Assembly (NCBI GenBank): GCA_030141605.1
Contig: JAQGDQ010000401.1
Span: 1 to 64,000, forward strand
Length of the DNA stretch: 64,000 nt
From: Tubiluchus corallicola
Taxonomy: Eukaryota; Priapulida; Priapulimorpha; Priapulimorphida; Tubiluchidae
Direction: 5' to 3'
The notes beneath the pieces were generated by a model. The model saw only the letters and a list, made by a program, of their open reading frames with translations, was not told the DNA's origin and did not search any database. The position numbers and the translations under genes were made by a program. Each line of letters starts with the position of its first letter. Within the stretch, counting starts at the first letter, position 1. This document shows, one piece after another, positions 1-12,729 of this stretch.

Positions 1-129
1 CAAGGCAAGGCAAGGCAAGGCAAGGCAAGGCAAGGCAAGGCAAGGCAAGGCAAGGCAAGGCAAGGCAAGGCAAGGCAAGGCAAGGCAAGGCAAGGCAAGG
101 CAAGGCAAGGCAAGGCAAGGCAAGGCAAG
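1..129. repeat. (CAAGG)n pentanucleotide microsatellite
   Basis: An almost perfect run of the five-base unit CAAGG fills the left edge of the window (about 26 units) and stops abruptly at a unique sequence starting taacggg. The array may continue to the left, so its full length is unknown. Confidence 0.99.
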
Positions 130-130
130 G

Positions 131-919
131 TAACGGGTACGATATGATACGATACAAATAAGACGCACTTTATTCCAGGTAAAAACCTATTGTGCATCAC
201 ACACACATAAAATAAAAACTGCTACATATCAGATTAACATGCGTTTCATAGGTAATGGGTGTTTAACATGTCTTTCACCAACTGCGCAGCCAAGTTTAGA
301 ATTACGCATAAAAGTACGCATTAAAAGTTTGAGTGACTGCAGACTTCCTTGTCTAACACTGTTCGAAATTATAAGAGGCTCAAAAATAATATTACCTCGT
401 CTTACAGGTATGTGCTGTGTACCAGTAGAATAACATGCGTACTATAATAATGGGCAACTCAGTATCAAATAGCTTTAGAAACGATTTACGATGTAGTTTA
501 TTCGTTCGAAAGCTTTTGATGCATCGATTTGCATATGTGGGCACAGCTATTTTTGGCAATGTATAGGTTTATAATCTCTTTAATGATACACTTCTTGAAC
601 AGATAATTTAGTTAAAACCTTTGGCAACCACTCTATACCTAAGATTATTATATCGATCTAAAACAGAGCTGCATAATAGACTAACAAATGTCTGTAATAA
701 ACGAATCGAGTAAACGCCCGAAAAATACTAAATAAGAAAGTCAAAAGAGTTTTGCACTCCACTGGAACCCGAGGTCTTTCTGTGTTTACTATGTCTATCA
801 CGTATAACTATCATAGTTAACACTGTGCAAAACTGTGATGCGAGATAAGATCGTTGCAACAGTTTTCAGCGCATGTTGTACCATTGAATAGTTCATTTGC
901 ATTACATGGGTCAATTGCA
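131..919. other. Intergenic or NHE intron, no gene seen
   Basis: AT-rich sequence without an ORF of recognisable content on either strand. If the NHE call at 5.7 kb is right, this may be part of a long intron of that minus-strand gene. Confidence 0.5.
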
Positions 920-1265
920 TTATAATAATAATCTTTATTTAAAGTCGGCTTTTTGGAAGAATAACTAACATAAGCTCCAATGAGCTTTTGGGCCTACATA
1001 GGTCAATTGCATTATAACAATAATATAATAATAATAATAATCTGTATTTAAAGTCGGCTTTTTTAATGAGCAATTGACGTAAGCTCCAAAAAGCTTTTGG
1101 GCCTACTGTAGTAAATAACAATCTACAGCTACATAATAGAGACTATTACTACCTCACTTACCTTAATAACCACAAGCCAGGCAAGGTATGACCCGGCCGT
1201 AGTATCGAACTCACGACATTTCAGACAGAAAACAGACGCGTTACCGCTAGACTAAGCCGTCTGGA
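920..1265 (-). mobile_element. tRNA-derived SINE with duplicated tail segment
   Basis: Read on the minus strand, the right end has a tRNA-like head: an A-box-like GGCTTAGTCTAGCGG followed by a B-box-like GAGTTCGATACT about 40 bases later. The body then runs leftwards and ends in (ATT)n-type tails. The 3' part (AAAGTCGGCTTTTT ... AGCTTTTGGGCCTAC) is present twice, at about 928-1000 and 1030-1108, each next to a TAA/ATT run. This suggests a tail duplication or two overlapping insertions. Confidence 0.65.
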
Positions 1266-1404
1266 CGTTGATTACACAGGCCCATTGCATTGCATAGTCA
1301 ACTGCATTGCAACTTGATCTAAATTTTACATATATATATATCTATAGACAAATTTCAGCAGTAAGTCGGAATCTAGAATTCAGTGGCAGGTGTTACTTAG
1401 GGTT

Positions 1405-1470
1405 GGTTGCGGCGAGACCGGAACCTTTCGTTATCAAGGCCATGCTTCTTAGATGAGCTACTAAACCGGC
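1405..1470 (-). repeat. Possible tRNA-like SINE head
   Basis: On the minus strand, TTTAGTAGCTCATCTAA resembles an A box and GGTTCCGGTCTCG resembles a B box at suitable spacing. There is no acceptor-stem pairing and no recognisable body, so this is at best a decayed SINE head. Low certainty. Confidence 0.25.
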
Positions 1471-2467
1471 AGAAGTGTCTTAGTTATGTTCGGATTGTGC
1501 ATGTATAGTTGGGAATAAATAATGGTTTGACGTTGTTTTTATGTTATGTAATATAAGATTTTGTACTTTTGTAACGTTTTGCTTTTGATATTTTCTGTGT
1601 AATGACCGTGTGTTCTTGTAAATATGTTTTCACTATATAACTTATACATTATATATATACGTTTCCTCTCGAAAGTTGGTCACATTGTACTCAGGCGTAA
1701 GATTCAGGGTTGAAAGAAGCTGCTGGGCATTACTTCTAATCTCGTAGAAGCTGTGTTACGTGAAATCAAGACGATGCATACAATTCTGCAGAAAACCATA
1801 CATTCCGAACTTCCACGGCTGTTGTAAAAAGACGAGAAGTCTGACCTTTTCACCACGCTTTGGCTAAAGGTAATCTGTCACGCGCTCTACCTGTGTGCAT
1901 CGCCAAATGAATAAATGCGTTTTCGCTAGTAAAAGCTATATAAATGCATCACGCTACAGCTATTGTTCACTTTCATCATAATGTTGTTCGGCGTTATTTT
2001 TAGCACCATCTATTCAGTTCTCTTCTCACAGTAAAATTTTTATGTTTATAACAGAAAAGACTGTGTAATAGTTTTCTTCTCGGCATCTACTAGCAAATTG
2101 GCACAGTCAGACTTGTAGAAGTAAAATGGTCAAATAAATTTGCGGAACAGTCCTAGAAAACTGAATACAAGAGAATCTGTATACATACAGTGTTTATGAT
2201 CATCTTTGAATGCTTATGAAACATGTCTCTCAACGTTTGTAAGACACCCCACAGCGCGTTATAGTGTACGTATCTGATTTTAGGTTAGCTTATTTATGTG
2301 TATTTTCGTCGGTGTGTATGCTTATGTAAATATTTAGCTTGGCTTCTATGCGTTTTCGTTGCTTTTATGCCTGGTTAGCTTAAAATCACTTGCCCTGAAA
2401 GTGTTGAATAACGTCTTTCAAAGTTAAAAGTCAAGAAACATGCAAGCTTACAATTCATATACTGTTA

Positions 2468-2669
2468 AGTGGCGTTTATGTAGCATCCGGAATGCGTTAT
2501 ACGTTGTGCACCTATGGAATAGCTGCGGAATAAAAATCAGTAGGAAATAGCTGCAGAAAAAGATAACGCAGGTCAGATAAACGGGTGCGTTGAAAACAAT
2601 ATAAACCGATTTTATCTATTCCGCATCCACATAACGCATACGCATTCCAGATGCTATGTAAACGCCACT
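2468..2669. mobile_element. MITE, copy 1 (202 bp)
   Basis: The element is bounded by inverted repeats: AGTGGCGTTTATGTAGCATC at the left and its near reverse complement GATGCTATGTAAACGCCACT at the right. The interior has no coding capacity. A second copy in the opposite orientation is at about 10297-10515 and shares internal blocks (AAATAGCTGCA..., TTTTATCTATTCCGCA). Two copies with shared ends identify a non-autonomous DNA transposon family; I cannot assign a superfamily. Confidence 0.8.
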
Positions 2670-5668
2670 TTGTGAGATGGACATCCCAGGACATCCAAAG
2701 TTTGAAAACTATAGTACTGGACGGAGGATATATTTTAGTAGCACTGTCGGTGCTCTTCGATGAGCAGTGGTTTAAGGTCAGTGACCAACTAAAAGCTCTA
2801 AGAAAATATGGATGCCTTAGTATCAGATGGAGGACGATTTTAGTGTATTAGTCTTTCAATGAATGGTTTCGAGGGTCAAAAGTCTATTACAACTGAAAGC
2901 CTCTAAGGATTTGGGTAACTAAACTTTTGGTACTTGGGAACTAACTGGGATTATACTTTGGTGAAATTGTCTATGCTATTAATAATAATGATTTTGTTTA
3001 GGATTTGTCCACTAACACGGGCTAATGCAGGTAATTAGAGCTAATACTCTAAAGTGAATTATTTCCTAGGGGAATTCCCCCCTTTGTTTTTCGAATAAAT
3101 TCGTCTGCTTCGACAAAGAATCAGCGGTACCATAGTTTTAATTTCGGGTACGACTAGACTGGGACTAGACTAGACTAGACTAGACTCACACCTCGTGGAT
3201 GGGAAGGAAGCACGCCACCGCTGAGCAATAATATCATTTGGTCATATCATCTGCGGATAGAGAATGGTCTCCCTAGAGATATGAATTGGTAGTCTGTAAC
3301 CTTAGGTGTGCATGGTGCAATAAGTAACAAATAATCATTAAAACGAATTAAAAAAGTTGATTGCGCCTTAAACTGAGATGTTGTAACCTACCTTCGTTAA
3401 GTTAAACTCCTGATTAAATAATTGCTTTAGTCTTTAATCCAGTGTTATTCTATAATATACTAGACGAACCCAAGCTTTTTAAGGTTGGTGATTTGAGCCA
3501 AAACTTTCAGATAACACAAAACTGAAACTGAAGCGAGTCATGTCATAGCACTAAAATCTATATTATGTCCTACGATTCAGAATCACCTTGCTTGCTTGCT
3601 TCTATGATAAAATATTCCGACGAAAAGCCGTCTACAAGTATCTACCTGTACTCCGACATGTGAGTAAAACCACTGCATAGCAACACAATATTTATTCTAG
3701 GATCAAATTTTCAGCATATTGTTATTCGCCTTAATTTGTTTTAATAGCTATGCCTTCGAAAGTGCAAATTGCAAATTTTAAAATTGTATAGTTGTTATAC
3801 TTAACTTTATTTATTTCACATTTAGGCAGAACAACTCACGTCGGTCTCCCACGTCGCTCACTAATTTTCAAAAGATTAATCTGCCGTAACAACGATTACC
3901 AAATAGCAAAATCTTAAAAACGTGTTAATGTTGATGTAGTGCAATGAAAACCATGTATTTTTTGATAAACGTTCCACTCAAGAACATTTCCTCTGTTCTG
4001 CAGGCTAAAACAGCTCTATAAATAATTTAACATTTCATCAGCTCGAATGCAGCAAAACACCCCCCCCCCCAACGCAGACTCATGTCAGGCTTATTAGCAC
4101 TTCTGGCTCTAAGAAGCCAGAACATCAGATCAAGCTGAGTTTTTCTGGACTTGGTTGTGTGGTTTCGCTGACTGGCTTCAGCATCCGGAAGGTCACATTC
4201 GTGTTCGGTGGAACATCAATAAACACATGAATTTAACTTGCCCAACTTGAACAAACAGCTAAGTGCTTTTTAAGTAACTAATATACACTTTTTAGGCCGC
4301 GAAAGCCGTATTATCGAGATCCTAAGCGTAATCAAATTAAAGACAGCCTTCGTATCTTTCGCTCTCGCAAATTTACTAAATATTTTTCAAATTTCTGATA
4401 TACGTAAAATTTGTTTTAAAACTGCTTTATGCATTTTGAAATTGAGAATATTTATCGAAGTTACAGTTAAATTCATTCACATTTGTTGCTACTGACTGTA
4501 AAGTTTATTTTTTATTAATTTTATTGTGTAAATTGGGTCTGTATGCTTCAATGACTTTTCGTACACCTTTCTGCAAAAGCTTGTTAGCATCATATTTAAA
4601 ATGTATACTGTGTAAGTTAACTGTAAAACCTACTCAGAAATACCGAGTCAGTAGTTTTGCATTAATTGACTATTTTACACACAAGCTGAGGATCTAGCCA
4701 CCTTGCCTGCCAAATATTAAAAACAGGTTTTCCTTTTGTCATCGAAATGGACTTTTCGAATATTTTTGTCTTTATAAATACCTGCAACGTTATAGGAAAA
4801 ACCGTTTATATAACTAATATGAAATGACGTCAAAAACCTTTGTTCAATGTAACTGGTCTCTGTATGTGTAATTAACCGTATTGCAGATTAATGTGCTTAG
4901 AAATTTTCAAAATACGGAAGTTTGCCCAGGAAGTGGGTTAACAAGAATGATCAATAAGGCACGCACTATTCTGATCCAATTGCAGGTCTGCTTGTCAAAT
5001 TACACAATTCGTTTGTTCGTAATAGGATTTTGTCCCAATAAAATAGGCAGTTTCGGGAGTCATAAAAACCTTGGAGTCTGTTTCGCGTTTTTATATAGTT
5101 ACGTTGAGAAGCCCATAAACAAGCTAAAATTTCAATAAATGATTACAGGCTAAGCGCTTCTAACACTTATTTATATCAGAAGGAGACCGTTCAGACTGTG
5201 TTGTGAAGTTGGAAAAACTAAAAAAAGATACTAAAAATAAATTGCTGCAACAAATACTGCATCTGTTTACAGAGCTGTCATCACTTTCTCTTTTTAGCAA
5301 CAACAAGGCGGAGAAACAATTCGGTGTATATGGTCTGTATTTGGCTACGCTAGATAAGCTTTTCTGAACCCAATCGATAGATAGAGAAGAAGTCAAATTA
5401 GCCTCCAGTTGCTTCAACTATACTGCTTCCAGTCATTAAACATAATTAAACATAATTAAACGTAATTAAACATCCGTATCGGTTTATTTTTTATCTTAAG
5501 GATGGATTCCCGTACCTCTACAACTATCTGCAGTTGGTAAGCACTGCTATCCTGCTGCTACTGAGTTCCACTTTATAGAGCGCCAAACTGCACAAAAAAA
5601 CCAAAACCAAACTACAGTGATTTACTTATCACATTTTCTTTGCAGCCAAATGGAAACGTCAAACTTAC
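2670..5668. other. Putative NHE intron 1 / intergenic
   Basis: No exon resembling the next NHE segments was found here on the minus strand. The stretch holds a short degenerate (GACTA)n run at about 3149-3186, a C10 homopolymer at 4062-4071 and a small repeat of ATTAAACATA units near 5436-5470. Otherwise I see nothing. Confidence 0.45.
3149..3186. repeat. Short (GACTA)n pentanucleotide repeat
   Basis: About seven imperfect tandem GACTA units. It is one of several pentameric microsatellites in the window. Confidence 0.8.
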
Positions 5669-5978
5669 CAATTTTAGATATTCCTGCAGTCATGACAAAA
5701 GCGGTTATAATCAACGGCTCAGAAACATAGTCCCATCTAATACTTGCCACATGGATTCCTCCATGATGAGTTTCCTTATGTGGCTCAGAATCGTTATGCC
5801 CTCCCAAAGCGACCTCCCTAGTCATTCCGTGCCCTACCACTTCCTCGGTGGATACTGTGTCCCTCTCTGCGTCACCTCCGTGATCAGCCGCTTCGATAGA
5901 AGCGGCGAAGACGATCCCGGGAACCACTCCGACGGCCGCATGCAGCAGGATTATTAGCACGATTAGTTTTGATGCCAT
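5669..5978 (-). CDS. First coding exon of a probable Na+/H+ exchanger (SLC9A/NHE)
   Basis: From the ATG at 5978 the exon encodes 103 codons plus one base before a donor site (TTG|gtaagt) at 5669/5668. Residues 1-26 form a hydrophobic signal-peptide-like segment. Residues 30-75 are rich in His, Asp and Glu and would be an extracellular leader. Residues 76-101 (ASIRWDYVSEPLIITAF, then a hydrophobic stretch ending in SKI) match the characteristic start of the NHE transporter domain: a W-x-x-V-x-x-P-aliphatic motif leading into the first core helix and an A/S-K-I junction. NHEs exchange Na+ for H+ across plasma or apical membranes. The remaining exons should lie to the left on the minus strand; none was identified in the 5.7 kb available, so the gene is truncated by the window edge or has a very long first intron. 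An unrelated secreted protein is possible but less likely. Confidence 0.65.
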
Positions 5979-7645
5979 GCTAGTCTGACACTGATGGAAA
6001 CCGTGACATTAGCGATTTACTTTTAGTGACTTTTAACCGTAAAGTGAACATTAAGCAAAGAATACTCTAGCAGCAATAGTAATTTTTTGTTCGTCTTTAA
6101 TTCGCTAGCTTACAGTATCGAAGTGGGCTTTTAAAAATCTCTGTCACAGTCTTTCAGGCGACAAAAGTGTTTCTAGAGCCTGTCATTTAGCCTTTCGTAA
6201 TGGTTTTACGCTATAACTATAGGAAGCCTCTTCACGAGTCTCATTTGTAAGACTCATTGAACACTGCCCTTACTAAGAAGCGATTCTCACCACAATTACA
6301 GTAACTAATCTTGCAGATAAATCGAACTAAGTTGCACGCAGCTTCTTCTTGACCATTAGTGCAGCTCACGATCTTCTGGGTAATTAGGCTTTACGAGGCT
6401 TTAATTAAAGTTTGACATTGGATCTAGTGACGTTATGATAGGATTACCACAGACTGCACATTCAGCACCAAGCATGATGTTTAGTTTAGACTCATCTGCG
6501 TTCTAGACTGGGCATTCCTTCATTAAGACTTAGTATTTCCAGGCTGGTGAAGCCAGAACTCACGTTTTAATCAGCACAAATCGCGCTGGGCGAAATCAAC
6601 CGTGACGTCGTTATAACCGAGTTGCCTTATACAGACAAGCTTTAACATAACCCCGATATTGACATGTGGGCATTGGAAGCCAAGCTCCATGCGTTAATGT
6701 ACGCTGTTTACTTGCTTCTGTCACCAAACGTTCGTAAATGCCTATAGATGATTCGCACATGTTCCTAACAGTTTCTTGAAAGTTTATACACTAAAATCTT
6801 CAACAACAAGAAGAAAAGAAATTGCTGTTGCACAACAACTGTCATTCATTTAAGAATTTTCTTCATCGATCAGCAAGTTCATTTATTTTTATACCACAAC
6901 ACAACATTCACACTTTTCGCTACAGATGTTAAAAAGTTCTTGAAAAAAATCTTTGGTTGAAACGTCTGAAATAGAGTCTTACACATAGAAGCGATTTACT
7001 TGCGCCTTACGTCGTACCACGCCAGTGTCAGGGTCTCGCTCAATGTAAACTTGCCAATCAAGCTAAGTAAGGTGATGAAGTTCTTTTATACAAGTAGTTT
7101 GCCTAGTAAATAGTCAACGTTTGCCCAGGAAGGAAATCGGTTTCCTGTAGCACGAGTAAAGACTAGGCTCCTCAGAGGCTAAGAAACACACACACTGCAG
7201 CCCACTGCATGCACGGGTTTGTTTCTAACCATATCAGATGCTGACAAGTTATCATTTGCGCAAGGGACTGTAGGACAAGAAGCCAGACCTGAGAACGGCT
7301 TAATGAAGGGAGTTTAGATGAAGCCATCGTGCAGCGCCATCTGTGCGAGACGAAAATGAACTTAAATAATATCGATCATGTACCCGTGATTTTGCTGATT
7401 TTCTTAATGGAACATGAATTATATGCAAATTTTATCAGTAACCTTCAAATTATCAACAATTTATGATGGAATAAATACGTGAATTATTTCAGGCTCTAAA
7501 CTAATCACATAGGTAATCTAATTGATTAGTACAATAATTATTATGCAGTAAGCAAAGAAATATTTGAAAATTTTGGATTGGTTTGTGAACTATTAGTGAC
7601 GTTGACTGACGAACGATTTAAGACCGCTTTTCGTCTTTAAAGGGT
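5979..7645. other. Upstream region of the putative NHE gene, no gene seen
   Basis: Contains the presumed promoter and 5' UTR of the minus-strand exon at 5.67-5.98 kb. I could not pick out a convincing TATA box or initiator, and no other ORF is recognisable. Confidence 0.4.
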
Positions 7646-7647
7646 AT

Positions 7648-7705
7648 GGGGCGTATGTAGTTTAACGCGTTAGACTTGTGATCTAAAAAGCTGGGTTCGA
7701 ATTCA
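7648..7705 (+). pseudogene. tRNA-like sequence (SINE head or tRNA pseudogene)
   Basis: GGGGCGTATGTAGTTTAACG is followed by a perfect five-base-pair anticodon-type stem (TTAGA/TCTAA around a seven-base loop) and a good B box, GGGTTCGAATTC. The 3' sequence (caatttttc) cannot pair with the 5' GGGGCG to form an acceptor stem, so this is not an intact tRNA. It is best read as the head of a tRNA-derived retroposon or a decayed tRNA copy. Confidence 0.5.
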
Positions 7706-9035
7706 ATTTTTCTATCACTAAGATAGTGGTACAATTTATAGTAAACAACGTTTGTCTTAAGCATCTTATAAAGAAAATCATGTTTATTGAGACCATTATT
7801 TTATTGTTCAAGAAATCAAGCAATATTGCTGACTGTTGTACCACATTATCTTTGTTTTACAGCCAATATCTAAACGTTAGTTCCTCTAGACCGAGAACCT
7901 AGATTATATAAGTAGTCGTTCACCCGAGAGTTTTTCTTGCCTCTTGCCAGAGATGTTACGAGGGTGATACCTTTTCTTATCCAATGGCTTATTAATTTAA
8001 CAATTTTAAGGTTGAATTACTGGCACCCCGCCAACCTTGTTCGTTCAACTACAAGCTACTTCTACAAGAATTGCACGTGTGCCATAATATTTATAATAAA
8101 GTTACCAAAACGGAATTGGGTATCACAAAGCTAATAATCAGGCTTACTACTGTGTGCTGGTAATATATCTTCAGCGAATCTCCTATTTACACAAGTTCAT
8201 TTGAAATCTAATTCGGGTTCCAGTGGCAGGTCAAGTACAAAGGGAACCTTCTGTTTATTTTTATAACATTGTCAACCTTATTGACAAGTCTAATTCTGTG
8301 CTTGCAGTATTAAAAAGCGTTGTAGGTCTACACCGAGGATTTGGATTGACTTTAGCTGAACGTGTGCCAATGCCTTTTATTTACTTTTATATGTTTATTT
8401 TGTTTACTTGTGTTAATGTTGTAATCGTTGTATGTTAGTTAATGTTAAATTAAATATACTCGAACATCATTTTTATGATGTAAATTCTAGCTTATGTGTT
8501 TGTAATTGCATCTGTGAAATATATAATATGACACCTATTGTCCGCAAAATTCAGTGTTTGTAAAATGTAATGTCTATCTAGATAAACACAATTAAAATAC
8601 CCGTCTTTTACAAATAAAATCGAAATTGATATCTGTGCTAATTAAACCAGATGTAATTATGTATGTAAACCTATGTATGTAAACCAGATTTGCGCAATTT
8701 AAATTATTGACTCACTCGTGTATCTGTTTCGTATCTATCAATATTTTTTATGTACTTCTGTAGCTATATTGAAATTTCTGTTAAACAAAATTGGCCTATA
8801 AAAAATGTACAATCAACATTGTAAAGGTAGTCTGTATTAGAGTTGTATGTCAGTCAGCTTTGTTTAATTTTAAATTGACGCCAAGTGCGTCTGTGTAACA
8901 TTATCAGTCAACCTTTTATTTACTTGTGTAACTGCACGTTTGTGATGTCTTAACATTTTCAAATTTTATTTACATGTAGAACAGCTCCCTGCAAATAGAG
9001 GGACACCTACTTGTATATATTTGTTTCTAAATAAA
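7706..9035. other. Intergenic; possible 3' part of a retroelement leading into (TAA)n
   Basis: AT-rich sequence with a short plus-strand open frame at about 8223-8438 that I do not recognise. The last part (…TTTCTAAATAAAGAATAGTAATAA) runs directly into a long (TAA)n array. That arrangement is common at the 3' end of LINEs and SINEs with microsatellite tails, but no RT motif is visible. Confidence 0.3.
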
Positions 9036-9186
<151 letters not shown>

Positions 9187-10296
9187 GTTTTATAAGACTA
9201 TCAAACTTATTGGCAAGTGTAAATTATTTAGTCATCTGGTGATTATAATTATGGTCGTTTTAGCTTATTTACATCAAATTGTATAGGCTGTTTTGTCTAA
9301 CTTACTGCAAAGTACTCCGAGGCGTGTGGTGATTCCAAGAACCGACCTTCACCTCGAGACAACGTGTACACAGTCCTTTCTCTCACAGAAAGTAAGAGCA
9401 AATTCTTTGCATCTAAATAAGGTTAATCTAATATAACCATCACTTCAGCCTATATGTTCATTCACTGGAGTTGAGTCAGCAATGTAGGTTACTCAGCCTC
9501 TCCAAGCTGCCTGTACACTCTTTTCATCATTGTGTTGTTTCAAACACGGACACGGCAGATTTTGTTTGGGATTAACTAGAACAGCAGCTCTGTACAAGAA
9601 ACCTTCAATTCTTCACTTTCACTGCACACGGGTGTCAGACATCATTTAAACGAGCAACTTGCAGCTAAAGTGGTACCAAAGAAAAATACTGGTACAGCTT
9701 AAAGCCAGCAAGATCAGGGACACACATGCATACACCATTTTTCTGGTTTCTCAAGTGTTGATGGAAACCTGCTGATTAACTAAGATAAGACCATTTACAA
9801 TGGGAAACTAGTCTCATGCGAAATAATATAAATTCCTATTAACAAAAATTTGACAAATAATAAAAAAGTGTCACTATGAGGAAGTGAGAAACCCGACGTT
9901 ACCGTTAAAGTTCTGAATTTAGATGAAAAATAATAAAAACGAACAAAAGAGCACTAAAAACTACTAATATCTTGCATGGCTATTAAACAGAGTACAGAGC
10001 GCAGAAAAATCACAAAAGCAAAAGTACAAAATGCGCTAACAGTATGTTTGGAAAAACAATCTGCCAACTACCTGGTGTTATTATTTAGGTATATTGATAT
10101 ATTTAGTGCCTTTAGTGTTTTCTACTTAATTTTTTGCTGTGTTCTGTTCTTAATTACACATTTGTGCTGTTATTATAAAACCAAGAAAAGCAAAAAGTTA
10201 ATATGATTTTTTTTCTTCTTCTTTGCTTCCGCTTAGAAATAATACATAGTGGCGCTTATTTCATTCCTATATTGTGGGAACTTTCATTTCAATAAA
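9187..10296. other. Intergenic, nothing recognised
   Basis: A 76-codon open frame at 9976-10206 has a hydrophobic C-terminal half but no recognisable domain, start context or splice support. I would not call it a gene. Confidence 0.4.
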
Positions 10297-10515
10297 AGAC
10301 GCGTTTATGTATCTTGCGGATGCGGATACGTTTTTTTTTTGGGGGGGGGGGGTGCGGAATAGATAAAACTCGTTTATGTTGTTTTCGATGCACCTGTTTA
10401 TGCAGCCGCCGGATGCGTTACTGTTTTTTTGCAGCTATTTTCTATTGATTTTATCCGTAGGCTGTTCCGCAGAGTAAGAAACGCATCCGTACCCGTAAGT
10501 TACATAAACGCCACT
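10297..10515. mobile_element. MITE, copy 2 (inverted relative to copy 1)
   Basis: The right end (GTTACATAAACGCCACT) and internal blocks are the reverse complement of the MITE at 2468-2669. Shared blocks include TGCAGCTATTTTCTATTGATTT and the TTTATGTTGTTTTCGATGCACC region (each matched inexactly in copy 1). The left end has drifted and contains a T-run followed by a G-run at about 10331-10351, absent from copy 1. The exact left boundary is uncertain. Confidence 0.7.
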
Positions 10516-11013
10516 TAAGCATGCTAACCATTATCAAACAAATCGCATTGAAATCGTGGTGCATTTTTGTAATTTCATTTTTCCGATGATGGCTAACGTG
10601 CTAACAGCGTAACGTCAGAATTTTTAAGAAAAATGCATTTGAAGCTTAATTTGGGCGCCTATGTTTTTGTTAAGTATTGACTGTAATACCACAGTACTCG
10701 TAATAAGGTCGATGTTAAATATTCGGTAAAAACGGTCTGGAACAGGAGCCGCAAAATGTGTTATAAATACGACAAACTAAAACACAAGGAGCTTGTTAAA
10801 AATCGTGCAATAATAAAACAAAATGAAAATAAACAAATCGGTTTTATTTTCGAAACGAAAAGAGAAAAACTTCCTGAGGCCAAAACACAATGTAGGAACT
10901 AGCTCATCGTTACAGTAGCCAATCTACTACTTGATAATAAAGTGCAATGTTCAGCTTTCGGGTATGCTAAGTGACAACATGCGCATGCGTATTTTCACCT
11001 GTTACAAGATTAA

Positions 11014-11049
<36 letters not shown>

Positions 11050-12540
11050 GCTTCTTGGTCACCAAAATTATTAAATGTTGGTTTTATTATTTTTAAGGTT
11101 AATTATTTTATTTTGTGCTGATAATTTGCTAAAAATCTTTGTTTTTAATGTATGTAAATCTTTGAATTTTATGTATTTTCTTTGTAACTATGTATTAATT
11201 GCTTTAATTCTTTGTATTCAAGTACCTACAAGACCAAACCAAAAGTCAAAGGTGTTGGGAATACCGAAACCTAAAGTACAACACTCCCTCGTGGCCATTG
11301 ATCTACTATTCAGTTGCTAAACAAAAAGGAAATCAAAAATCGCGATGATTTTAAAGTTTTTCTACGCACGAAATAGCTGTTTAAATGACTTGAGAGACAG
11401 ACGTTCATCGTTCAATAATCAACTATATCAAAACTTGAAGATTCAAAAGGCAAAACTTCTGAGTTCATATAAACACTCTCCACATTCACTAAATCATTGG
11501 TAATATATTATTTTTAGATAATGAGGGCATTTTAAAATAATTATGACTTTTAGTAACTGCAACGGTTCATGGCTTTTGAGTACTCATTGTAACCTGAAAG
11601 ATTTTAACATGAACAACATTCTGTTTAATGCTTTTGTTGTTGTGTAAAAGCAGTTTCAAGTCTGGATGGTTGATTTTGATAACAGTCCAGCAGATTCTGC
11701 AGGCAGTCATTATAAAAAAGTAGAGTGGGTCTCAGTGGCTTGCACTTATAGTCCAAAATCACCTCCAAGCGAAAGCCATATATTACCGAGTTATCACACT
11801 GAGCATCTAAAACCGAAACCGAAAGTAGACGTTTCTTATCACCCGAATCCAGTGAAGGAATTCTCGATATTTTTACAGATAATAGTAATTTATTGTTTCT
11901 CTCTGTGATTTCACGGTTCCTAACTAGGTCACCAGTTTCTGGGTAGGGGTCAGCGGCTAAAACAGCCGAAATCAGCCTCCGCTTAATCATAAAGCCCACG
12001 CTCTATGCGTTCACAGATTGCTCAGGTACAAAATTATTCAGGTATAAAAAGGAAGGCAGTAGTGTAATCCAGTTTACAAACTTATTGGTGCACACAGAAG
12101 CGAGGCCGAGTTATATTATTAATTACCAAGCGAATTATTAAATTAATATAATTATTCAGGTATGATTAATCGTAGCAACATTGCGTTAACTTGTGCGTAG
12201 ACAGCTAAGGTTCATATACATGTGAATGTGTTAAAAGTCATTTTATTTTTGTGGTCCTTGTATTTTATATCATAATTTAATGTGAGTGCGCTGAGGATCG
12301 GATTAGGGCTAAACAGGTGCATGGATTTCGATTTTTCATACGTGGCTGTGCATTTTTGCAGTTTTGTGATGTGTGAAGCAAATCCTTAATTAGTCCTATT
12401 TATTAACTGTTTACTTTACAATAAAATTTCATATACTAGTGCTTAATTCGTGCAAAACGTCCAAGATCAAAGCCAGAAAATGATTTTTTCTATTTGAGGA
12501 TCGAAGAAGCGTTTCTGTAACCGTGAGTCAGTCATCTACA
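10516..12540. other. Intergenic, with (TA)n at 11014-11048
   Basis: Contains a (TA)n dinucleotide run at about 11014-11048. A minus-strand open frame of 124 codons (11625-11999) starts at an ATG but shows no family motif, signal sequence or splice sites. It could be chance or a decayed repeat. Confidence 0.4.
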
Positions 12541-12722
12541 GTCCTACAGTTAGTCTGTCAGTCAGTCACTCAGTTGTCATTCATTTGGTCAGCCAGTCTG
12601 TCAGTCAATCAGTCAGTCAGTCATTCAATCAACCAGTCAGTCAGTCAGTCAGTCAGTCAGTCAGTCAGTCAGTCAGTCAGTCAGTCAGTCAGTCAGTCAA
12701 TCTATCAGTCAGTCAACCAAAT
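12530..12722. repeat. (CAGT)n microsatellite
   Basis: Tandem CAGT/AGTC tetranucleotides, nearly perfect from about 12638 to 12700 and degenerate on both sides. The apparent Ser-Val-Ser-Gln open frame across it is a by-product of the repeat. Confidence 0.97.
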
Positions 12723-12729
12723 CAGTAAA

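Noticed and set aside
7648-7705. Functional tRNA gene
   Set aside because: The anticodon-type stem and B box are good, but the 3' end cannot pair with the 5' end to form an acceptor stem.
11625-11999. 124-codon minus-strand ORF as a gene
   Set aside because: No recognisable domain, signal peptide or splice support; an ORF of this length can arise by chance in 64 kb.
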